Positions 5,903 to 11,991 of a stretch of 13,603 nucleotides of DNA are shown in pieces (position 1 is the stretch's first letter; every line of letters begins with the position of its first letter). Source of the stretch: UBA1049 sp964525815 (GTDB lineage Bacteria; Bacillota; Clostridia; Oscillospirales; CAG-382); contig CAZGJQ010000052.1 in NCBI GenBank assembly GCA_964525815.1, positions 1 to 13,603 of the forward strand, given 5' to 3'. The translations under genes and the position numbers were made by a program. Below the pieces are notes generated by a model. That model saw only the letters and a program-made list of their open reading frames with translations. It ran no database searches and had not been told where the DNA came from.

Positions 5903-7408
5903 ATGCCGATTGATTTTATATATCCCGAATACGAGATAATGAGGAACAAAGAGCGCTGTATAGCCTGTAGGGTCTGTGAGCGTCAGTGCGCTAACGAGGT
6001 GCACAGGTATGACAAGGAACGGAAGGCTATGCTTGCGGAGGACTCCAGATGCGTTGATTGTCAGCGCTGTGTTGCGCTGTGCCCGACAAGAGCGCTAAAA
6101 ATTGTTAAGACGGACAATACCTATAAGGAAAACGCTCACTGGACCGGACGCAATATCTCGGAGCTTTACCGTCAGGCGGGAAGCGGCGGCGTGCTGCTCT
6201 CCTCTATGGGCAATCCCGTTGACCTGCCCGTTTACTGGGATAAGATACTGATAAACGCATCCCAGGTTACAAACCCCTCAATAGACCCGTTAAGAGAGCC
6301 GATGGAAACCAAGACCTTCCTCGGACAGAACCCCGCAGGAATAGAACGGGACAGCGAGGGTAATATCATAAACAATACGCCTCCGCAGCTTGAGCTGAGC
6401 ACACCGATAATGTTTTCCGCTATGTCCTACGGCTCCATAAGCTATAATGCGCACGAGAGTCTTGCGAGAGCGGCGAGTGAGCTTGGGATTTACTACAACA
6501 CCGGTGAGGGAGGACTACACGACGATTTCTATAAGTACGGTGCAAACACGATAGTGCAGGTCGCTTCGGGAAGGTTCGGAGTACATAAGGATTACTTGAA
6601 TGCCGGTGCGGCGGTCGAGATAAAAATGGGTCAGGGAGCAAAGCCGGGCATAGGCGGTCATCTCCCGGGAACTAAGATAGTCGGGGACATCTCCAGAACA
6701 AGAATGATTCCCGAGGGCTCGGACGCAATTTCACCCGCTCCCCATCATGATATTTATTCCATAGAAGACCTGCGGCAGCTTGTATTATCCCTCAAGGAGG
6801 CAACCGACTATAAAAAACCCGTTATAGTAAAGATTGCCGCTGTACACAATGTCGCCGCAATAGCCAGCGGAATAGCTCGAAGCGGTGCGGATATCATCTC
6901 AATCGACGGCTTCAGGGGAGGCACGGGAGCCGCTCCCACCAGAATAAGAGACAATGTCGGAATCCCGATTGAGCTTGCGTTGGCAAGCGTGGATAAACGT
7001 CTCAGAGACGAGGGGATTCGAAACAATGTTTCGGTAGTAATCGGCGGCTCGGTCAGAAACAGCGCAGATATTGTAAAGGCGATTGCTTTAGGTGCGGATG
7101 CGGTTTATATAGCCACAAGCGCTCTGCTTGCGCTTGGATGCCATCTTTGCAGAAGCTGCCACGGCGGAAAATGCAACTGGGGAATAGCGACGCAGCGACC
7201 GGATCTTGTAAAAAGACTAAATCCCGAGATAGGCTTTGTGCGGCTGGTGAACCTTGTAGAAGCGTGGACGCATGAAATCAAGGAAATGATGGGCGGAATG
7301 GGAATAAATTCCATAGAGGCTTTAAAGGGAAACCGCCTTATGCTCAGGGGTGTCGGGCTTAACCAAAAAGAGCTTGATATTCTCGGAATACTTCATGCGG
7401 GTGAATAA
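5903..7408 (+). CDS. Glutamate synthase FMN/Fe-S synthase domain (GltB domain 2) with N-terminal 2x[4Fe-4S] ferredoxin module
   Basis: Condenses ammonia with 2-oxoglutarate and reduces the imine to glutamate using FMN. Of its 501 residues, the first about 65 are a two-cluster ferredoxin module: Cys19, 22, 25, 29 and Cys50, 53, 56, 60. The central TIM-barrel shows MSYGSIS (174-180), NTGEGG (199-204), QGAKPGIGGHLPG (244-256), ISPAPHHDIYSIEDL (276-290) and FMN/phosphate-binding DGFRGGTGAAP (335-345). Near the end, Cys413, Cys419 and Cys424 have the C-x5-C-x4-C spacing of the GOGAT [3Fe-4S] site, with an extra Cys416. The GATase and GXGXG domains of a fused GltB are absent and encoded separately on either side. 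An AAGGA ribosome site precedes the ATG by about 10 bases. The ferredoxin module is the likely entry point for electrons from the partner proteins at 7443 and 7898. Confidence 0.94.
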   Translation: MPIDFIYPEYEIMRNKERCIACRVCERQCANEVHRYDKERKAMLAEDSRCVDCQRCVALCPTRALKIVKTDNTYKENAHWTGRNISELYRQAGSGGVLLSSMGNPVDLPVYWDKILINASQVTNPSIDPLREPMETKTFLGQNPAGIERDSEGNIINNTPPQLELSTPIMFSAMSYGSISYNAHESLARAASELGIYYNTGEGGLHDDFYKYGANTIVQVASGRFGVHKDYLNAGAAVEIKMGQGAKPGIGGHLPGTKIVGDISRTRMIPEGSDAISPAPHHDIYSIEDLRQLVLSLKEATDYKKPVIVKIAAVHNVAAIASGIARSGADIISIDGFRGGTGAAPTRIRDNVGIPIELALASVDKRLRDEGIRNNVSVVIGGSVRNSADIVKAIALGADAVYIATSALLALGCHLCRSCHGGKCNWGIATQRPDLVKRLNPEIGFVRLVNLVEAWTHEIKEMMGGMGINSIEALKGNRLMLRGVGLNQKELDILGILHAGE

Positions 7409-7442
7409 AATAACTGCGCCGCAAGGAAAGGTATGATTATAA

Positions 7443-7901
7443 ATGAAACGCATTATAGTTAACGAGAAATGGTGTCTCGGATGCCATTTGTGCGAATACA
7501 ATTGCGCCTTTGCCAACTCGGGCTCGGAGGGCAGCACACCGGATGATATGGCAAAGGCACTTAAGGATATAGTAATTAACCCCAGAATTAGAATAGAGGA
7601 AAAAGGGGATATCTGCTTTGCGGTTTCCTGCCGCCATTGCAAGGAGCCGCTTTGTGTAAAGAGCTGCATAACGGGTGCGCTGAGCGTGGTTGACGGAATC
7701 GTACGCATTAACAAAGAAAAATGCGTGGAGTGTCATACCTGCGTGCTTGTTTGTCCCTACGGAGCAATAATGCCCAGCGACGAGGGTGTTATGCAGAAGT
7801 GCGAGCTTTGCGTTCAGAATGCCGGAGGGGAGCCCCGTTGCGTAAAGGGCTGTCCCAACAAGGCGATTGAGTATAAGGAGCTGGGAGGGGAAGACATATG
7901 A
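7443..7901 (+). CDS. Four-cluster [4Fe-4S] ferredoxin-like electron-transfer protein
   Basis: A 152-residue soluble iron-sulfur protein of the CooF/HycB/DmsB-like type. Sixteen cysteines fall into four cluster groups: 11/14/17/21, 63/66/71/75, 94/97/100/104 and 120/123/133/137; Cys58 is extra. There is no signal peptide or membrane segment. It lies between the synthase domain and a flavoprotein, and overlaps the latter by four bases (ATGA). That argues for translational coupling and for a shuttle from flavin to the ferredoxin module of the FMN subunit. The start is the ATG at 7443, with AAGGAAAGG about 11 bases upstream; the ATG at 7433 is out of frame. The protein class is clear; the specific partner is inferred from context. 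Confidence 0.88.
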   Translation: MKRIIVNEKWCLGCHLCEYNCAFANSGSEGSTPDDMAKALKDIVINPRIRIEEKGDICFAVSCRHCKEPLCVKSCITGALSVVDGIVRINKEKCVECHTCVLVCPYGAIMPSDEGVMQKCELCVQNAGGEPRCVKGCPNKAIEYKELGGEDI

Positions 7902-9139
7902 GATATGTTATAATAGGTAATTCGGCTGCGGCAATAGGCTGTATAGAGGGTATAAGGAGCAGGGATAAAAAAGGCAGCATTACCGTTATATCCAAGGAAA
8001 CACAGCATACCTATTCCCGTCCGCTCATTTCCTATCTGCTGCTCGGTAAGACCGATTTGGAACGGATGAAATACCGTCCCGACAGTTTTTATATGGATAA
8101 AAACTGCAAAGTAATGCTGGGTACAGAAGCCATAAAAATACTTACCGACAAAAAAGAGGTTCTACTTGATAACGGAGAGAGGGTAAAGTACGATAAGCTC
8201 CTCGTGGCAACAGGCTCAAACCCCTTTGTTCCTCCGATAGAGGGAGTAGATACCGCAAAGAGCGTACATACCTTTATGTCGCTGGACGATGCACTCGCTT
8301 TGAAAAGCGACCTGACCGAAGACAGCAGGGTAATAATACTCGGGGGCGGGCTTATTGGCTTAAAATGTGCGGAGGGAATCCTTGAATCGGTAAAAAAAAT
8401 CACAGTAATCGATATGGCGGACAGGATTCTGCCCAGTATTCTGGATACCGAAGGCTCGGCTGTAATACAAAGCCATCTCGAAAAAAAGGGAGTGGAATTT
8501 CTGCTCGGGAACAGCATAGCAAAGATAGAAGGGCAAAAAGCACTCCTCAAGAGCGGAGAGACGCTTAAGTTTGACAGCCTTGTGATTGCGGTCGGTGTGC
8601 GGGCTAACACTGCGCTTGTCGCCGAAGCGGGTGGCGAGGTGAAAAGAGGAATAGTTACGGATTTAAGCTGCAAAACTACCCTGCCCGACATTTATGCGGC
8701 GGGCGACTGCTCGGAGAGCTATGACATAACCACCGAACAGAACCGCGTGCTTGCATTGCTTCCAAACGCATATATGCAGGGAGAGGTTGCCGGGATAAAC
8801 ATGGCGGGCGGAGAAAATGCATACGACAGCGCAATCCCCATGAACGCTATAGGCTTCTTCGGCCTGCATGTGCTTTCGGCGGGGAGCTATGAGGGAAAAG
8901 CATATACCGCAGCAGACGAAAGCAATTATAAAAAGCTGTTTTATAAGGATAATCTCCTAAACGGATATATACTTATCGGAAACGTTGCGAGAGCCGGAAT
9001 TTATACGGCGTTGATACGGGAGAAAACACCGCTGGACAGCATAGACTTTGAGCTCATAAAGGATAATCCCCAGCTTATGGCGTTTGCACACAAGGACAGA
9101 GCCGATTTGCTTATCAAGGACGCTCTGCCTGATGCTTGA
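7898..9139 (+). CDS. FAD/NAD(P)-dependent oxidoreductase, probable electron-input subunit of the split glutamate synthase
   Basis: A 413-residue pyridine-nucleotide disulfide-oxidoreductase-fold flavoprotein, like the NirB N-terminal part or rubredoxin reductases. FAD site: VIIGNSAAAIG (4-14), ATGSNP (104-109) and YAAGD (266-270). NAD(P) site: GGGLIGLKCAEG (149-160), with Asp172 at the end of the following strand. An acidic residue there usually favours NADH over NADPH. No redox-active CxxC/CxxxxC disulfide is seen. It is not a canonical GltD: it lacks the N-terminal Cys-rich Fe-S domain, a job apparently taken by the separate four-cluster protein whose stop it overlaps. The start is ATG with GGGAGGGGAAG just upstream. 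The role as NAD(P)H dehydrogenase for the GOGAT is inferred from its position. Confidence 0.87.
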   Translation: MRYVIIGNSAAAIGCIEGIRSRDKKGSITVISKETQHTYSRPLISYLLLGKTDLERMKYRPDSFYMDKNCKVMLGTEAIKILTDKKEVLLDNGERVKYDKLLVATGSNPFVPPIEGVDTAKSVHTFMSLDDALALKSDLTEDSRVIILGGGLIGLKCAEGILESVKKITVIDMADRILPSILDTEGSAVIQSHLEKKGVEFLLGNSIAKIEGQKALLKSGETLKFDSLVIAVGVRANTALVAEAGGEVKRGIVTDLSCKTTLPDIYAAGDCSESYDITTEQNRVLALLPNAYMQGEVAGINMAGGENAYDSAIPMNAIGFFGLHVLSAGSYEGKAYTAADESNYKKLFYKDNLLNGYILIGNVARAGIYTALIREKTPLDSIDFELIKDNPQLMAFAHKDRADLLIKDALPDA

Positions 9140-9185
9140 AAGACAAAGCCTTCTTACTTATTACTGAAAGGAATGGTCATAAAAA

Positions 9186-9833
9186 ATGGAAATAAAATGT
9201 ATGGGAGAAAGATATATAGGCTGCGGCAGCACGGGTGATAGAATTGTTCTGAAGGGTACTCCCGGCAATGCGCTGGGAGCTTATCTGGACGGTACGGATA
9301 TTACAGTGTACGGAAACGCTCAGGATGCGACCGGCGACACCATGAATCAGGGCAGCATCACAATTCATGGGAGCACCGGTGACGCTTGTGGATATGCAAT
9401 GCGGGGCGGAGAGATATATGTCCGGGACAATGCGGGCTACCGCGCGGGAATCCATATGAAGGCGTACAAGGATAAGCTGCCCGTGCTTATTATAGGAGGC
9501 AGAGCAGGAAGCTTTTTGGGGGAATATCAGGCCGGAGGTATAATAATAGTACTTGGACTTGGCTTCGAGGGAGATAGGATTACGGGGCGCTTTTGCGGTA
9601 CGGGTATGCATGGCGGTAGGATTTATCTGCGCACCCAAGAAATGCCGGACGACCTGCCCGAGCAGGTTGTTATGCATAAGGCAAACGAAGAGGATATGCG
9701 AGTTATCGAAAGGTATATCGATGCTTATTCCCAAAGGTTCGGAGTGGAAAAATCTCGCATTACGGATTCTGATTTTTATGTCCTTGCTCCTAACACAAAA
9801 AATCCTTATAAAAGGCTTTACTGTTATAATTAA
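9186..9833 (+). CDS. Glutamate synthase GXGXG domain (GltB domain 3)
   Basis: A 215-residue protein made of the repeating glycine-rich turns of the GXGXG right-handed beta-helix (for example GDRIVLKG, GTDITVYG, GSITIHGSTG and GGEIYVRD over residues 17-84, then IIGGRAGSFLGEYQAGG at 101-117). This is the C-terminal structural domain of large GltB and is also found in FwdC-type proteins. In fused GltB it bridges and braces the glutaminase and FMN domains, with no catalytic residues of its own. A stand-alone copy in this operon completes the split glutamate synthase. About 40 residues at the C-terminus lie outside the repeat region. GAAAGGA lies about 13 bases before the ATG, a slightly long spacing; no better in-frame start is visible. 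Confidence 0.9.
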   Translation: MEIKCMGERYIGCGSTGDRIVLKGTPGNALGAYLDGTDITVYGNAQDATGDTMNQGSITIHGSTGDACGYAMRGGEIYVRDNAGYRAGIHMKAYKDKLPVLIIGGRAGSFLGEYQAGGIIIVLGLGFEGDRITGRFCGTGMHGGRIYLRTQEMPDDLPEQVVMHKANEEDMRVIERYIDAYSQRFGVEKSRITDSDFYVLAPNTKNPYKRLYCYN

Positions 9834-9845
9834 ATGATGTATAAT
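9817..9845 (+). promoter_or_regulatory. Possible internal promoter ahead of glnA
   Basis: TTTACT (9817-9822, 4 of 6), a 17-base spacer and TATAAT (9840-9845, 6 of 6), partly inside the end of the GXGXG gene. A start near 9852 would give a leader of about 54 bases for glnA. No terminator precedes it, so glnA may be read both from the operon promoter and from here. Confidence 0.4.
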
Positions 9846-9905
9846 ATTACAATAAGCAAACGGATAATCGATTTTTTATATGACCGTTAAATCGGAGGGT
9901 AGCAT

Positions 9906-11150
9906 ATGTTTTATACTGATAAAGAGGTAATCGAGTTTGTGACGGAAAACGATGTTAAATTCATCCGTCTTGCGTTTTGCGATATTTTTGGTAACAAGAA
10001 GAACATTTCTGTTTTATCTACCGAGCTTAAGCGGGCTTTTAAGGAAGGTGTTTCCTTTGATGCCTCGGCGGTTCCGGGCTTTGGAGATATGGTTAAATCC
10101 GATTTGCTGCTCTTCCCGGATCCTTCCACTCTTACCTTGCTGCCCTGGAGACCGTCGCAGGGCAGGGTTGCTCGCTTTTTTTGCGATATAAAGCACCCTG
10201 AAGGAAGTAATTCTGAGTCGGACGGTAGGTATATATTAAAAAAAGCGGTTCGTTATGCGGCGGGTAAGGGCTATACCGTCAGCTTCGGTGCGGAGTGTGA
10301 GTTCTATCTTTTTAAGTGCGACGAGGACGGAAATCCGACTACATTACCCTTTGACAATGCCGGTTATATGGATGTTTCTCCGCTTGACAGGGGAGAAAAT
10401 GTGCGCCGTGAGATTTGTCTCACCTTAGAGGAAATGGGCATTGTTCCCGAGGCTTCCCATCATGAGGAAGGACCGGGACAGAACGAGATAGACTTCCGTT
10501 ACGGTGAGCCGCTGGTAACCGCCGACAACGTAACAACCTTTAAGTGGGTGGTCGCAACCGTTGCGGCAAGAAACGGACTGCACGCAACCTTTGACCCCAA
10601 GCCCATTAAGGACAGAAGCGGCAACGGCTTCCATATAAACATGGCTCCGCATCGCATCGGCGGCATAACCGAGCAAAGTGCTTTTGACAGCTTTATGGCC
10701 GGAATTATGGAACATATTAACGAGATTTGTGTTTTTATGAACCCTACCGAGAACTCCTTCCTTCGACTTGGTGAGCACAAGGCTCCCAAATATATAACCT
10801 GGTCAGAGCAGAACCGCTCTCAGCTTATAAGAATTCCATTTGCAAAGGAAGACAACAAACGAATCGAGCTTCGTAGCCCTGACTGTGCGGCAAACCATTA
10901 TATAGCATTTGCTTTGCTCATTTATGCGGGAATAGAGGGTATCGAGAAGAAGAGGGTTCCTCCCGCTCCCTCTGATATTGATTTATTCAAGGCAAAGGCA
11001 GAGGTGCTGGAAAAGCTGCAAAGGCTGCCGGGGAGTTTGGCTGAGGCGTTGGAAGCGGCCGGAAAGAGCGATTTCGTGAGTAAGGTGCTCCCTAAGCGTT
11101 TTTTTAATGAGTACAAAAAGCAGCTCGGCAAAGGAAATAAGGAGGCTTAG
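9906..11150 (+). CDS. glnA: Type I glutamine synthetase family protein
   Basis: A GSI-fold enzyme for glutamine formation from glutamate, ammonia and ATP; 414 residues, about 30 shorter than typical GSI-alpha (about 444). Conserved landmarks in order: the beta-grasp N-domain with FDASAVPGF and SDLLLFPD; GAECEFYLF with metal-binding glutamate; HHEEGPGQNEIDF; GNGFHIN with the ATP-site histidine; NPTENSF; NRSQLIRIP; and RIELRSPD with the substrate arginine. Two departures stand out. The flap glutamate of the usual GYEAP motif is Lys292 (EHKAP). The C-terminus also stops after LPKRFFNEYKKQL, without the usual tail ending in a W-D-rich helix. No adenylylation motif is present. GGAGGG lies 6 bases before the ATG. 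It ends 3 bases before the ANTAR regulator gene. The family is certain; full synthetase activity is likely but not proven by sequence. Confidence 0.9.
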   Translation: MFYTDKEVIEFVTENDVKFIRLAFCDIFGNKKNISVLSTELKRAFKEGVSFDASAVPGFGDMVKSDLLLFPDPSTLTLLPWRPSQGRVARFFCDIKHPEGSNSESDGRYILKKAVRYAAGKGYTVSFGAECEFYLFKCDEDGNPTTLPFDNAGYMDVSPLDRGENVRREICLTLEEMGIVPEASHHEEGPGQNEIDFRYGEPLVTADNVTTFKWVVATVAARNGLHATFDPKPIKDRSGNGFHINMAPHRIGGITEQSAFDSFMAGIMEHINEICVFMNPTENSFLRLGEHKAPKYITWSEQNRSQLIRIPFAKEDNKRIELRSPDCAANHYIAFALLIYAGIEGIEKKRVPPAPSDIDLFKAKAEVLEKLQRLPGSLAEALEAAGKSDFVSKVLPKRFFNEYKKQLGKGNKEA

Positions 11151-11153
11151 GGT

Positions 11154-11744
11154 ATGCTGTTCGGCAGAGCTCCGCACAGCGTACTGGTGGTTTCGGGCGG
11201 TGGAAAAATTGCCGATTTTTTATCAGAGGCTTTGGACAGCAGAGCCTACTCTCCCGTTATACAGGCAAAAAGCGGGGCGGAGGCAAGGAACATCCTTATA
11301 TCCCAGAGCTTCGATATAATTATTATCAACTCCCCTCTCAGTGATGAATTCGGCAGTGAGCTTGCTCTTATGCTGACCGAGAACACGGTATGCGGTGTAA
11401 TTTTAATCGTAAAGAGCGATGCGCTTGATGAGATAAGCGATCGTGTAGAGCAATACGGAGTGCTTGCGGTCGGCAAGCCGATTCCCCGTGGGTTTTTTTA
11501 CCAGCTGCTAAGAATAACAACCGCTAATGTAGAAAGACTGAAGAGACTTGAGCGGGAGAACAAAAAGCTGTCCTTCAAAATAGATGAGATAAGGCTGGTT
11601 AACCGTGCCAAGTGGGTACTTATAGAATATCTGAAAATGAGCGAGCCTCAGGCTCATCGTTATATAGAAAAACAGGCTATGGATATGCGTATAACAAGGC
11701 GGGAAGTTGCAGAGAGTATTATAAAAACATACGAAAACTTATAG
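11154..11744 (+). CDS. ANTAR-domain RNA-binding antitermination regulator with degenerate receiver domain
   Basis: A 196-residue AmiR/NasT-type regulator: receiver-like domain (about 8-122), a short coiled-coil linker (about 124-145) and a C-terminal three-helix ANTAR domain (about 146-192), with the typical RAKWVLIEYLKMSEPQAHRYIEKQA core split over 151-175. ANTAR domains bind hexaloop RNA hairpins and prevent transcription termination. In the receiver the phospho-accepting aspartate position is Asn59 (DIIIINSPL) and the acidic pair after strand 1 is missing (LVVSGG), while the Lys108-Pro109 pair remains. Phosphorylation control is therefore unlikely. The gene begins 3 bases after glnA, with its GGAGG inside the end of glnA, so the two are co-expressed. 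A comparable gene, nitR, sits next to glnA in solventogenic clostridia. The likely targets are the leader hairpins at 4503-4520 and 4662-4675. Confidence 0.92.
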   Translation: MLFGRAPHSVLVVSGGGKIADFLSEALDSRAYSPVIQAKSGAEARNILISQSFDIIIINSPLSDEFGSELALMLTENTVCGVILIVKSDALDEISDRVEQYGVLAVGKPIPRGFFYQLLRITTANVERLKRLERENKKLSFKIDEIRLVNRAKWVLIEYLKMSEPQAHRYIEKQAMDMRITRREVAESIIKTYENL

Positions 11745-11772
11745 ATATTGCGTTCTCCGCAATATCTATAAG
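11738..11772. repeat. Perfect 15-bp inverted repeat overlapping the stop of the ANTAR gene
   Basis: Left arm 11738-11752, 5-base loop TTCTC, right arm 11758-11772. The arms (CTTATAGATATTGCG and its complement) match perfectly and include the TAG stop of the regulator gene. On the plus strand no T-tract follows; on the minus strand the hairpin runs into TTTTCG. It may end the operon transcript, act as a bidirectional terminator, or protect the mRNA 3' end. Confidence 0.6.
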
Positions 11773-11775
11773 TGA

Positions 11776-11836
11776 GGAAAAGTCCTTCGTCGGTCAAAGG
11801 AACCTCCGTTTGCCTTCGGCAAAGCAGGGCTTTTCC
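11776..11836. other. Unassigned structured non-coding element next to the scaffold gap
   Basis: GGAAAAGTCC (11776-11785) pairs with GGGCTTTTCC (11827-11836), 10 bp with one wobble. It encloses a 6-bp hairpin TTTGCC-TTC-GGCAAA (11809-11823) and a possible TCCTT/AAGGA stem. No open reading frame explains it. The class is not recognised. It could be a dispersed repeat (which would explain the assembly break), a small RNA, or part of a leader for guaA. Confidence 0.4.
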
Positions 11837-11856
11837 GCTGGTTGCTAACGGAAGTG

Positions 11857-11956
11857 NNNNNNNNNNNNNNNNNNNNNNNNNNNNNNNNNNNNNNNNNNNN
11901 NNNNNNNNNNNNNNNNNNNNNNNNNNNNNNNNNNNNNNNNNNNNNNNNNNNNNNNN
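11857..11956. other. Scaffold gap of 100 N
   Basis: Exactly 100 undetermined bases, the conventional filler for a gap of unknown length. The distance between the ANTAR gene and guaA, and any gene, promoter or terminator in between, cannot be read. The link between the two sides rests on scaffolding, not on continuous sequence. Of the 247 bases between the ANTAR stop and the guaA ATG, the readable part holds only the two inverted-repeat structures listed and the guaA ribosome site. Confidence 0.98.
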
Positions 11957-11991
11957 AATAAAATTACATTTTGTCGAAAGGTTATCTGTTT

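Noticed and set aside
7898..9139. Calling the flavoprotein GltD, NADH oxidase or nitrite reductase
   Set aside because: It lacks the N-terminal Fe-S domain of GltD and the siroheme/Fe-S parts of nitrite reductase. The fold is shared by many enzymes, so only a general oxidoreductase call with a context-based role is justified.
11971..11991. TTG start for guaA giving seven extra N-terminal residues
   Set aside because: There is no ribosome site before the TTG so close to the gap, while GAAAGG is well placed for the ATG at 11992 and the protein family begins there.
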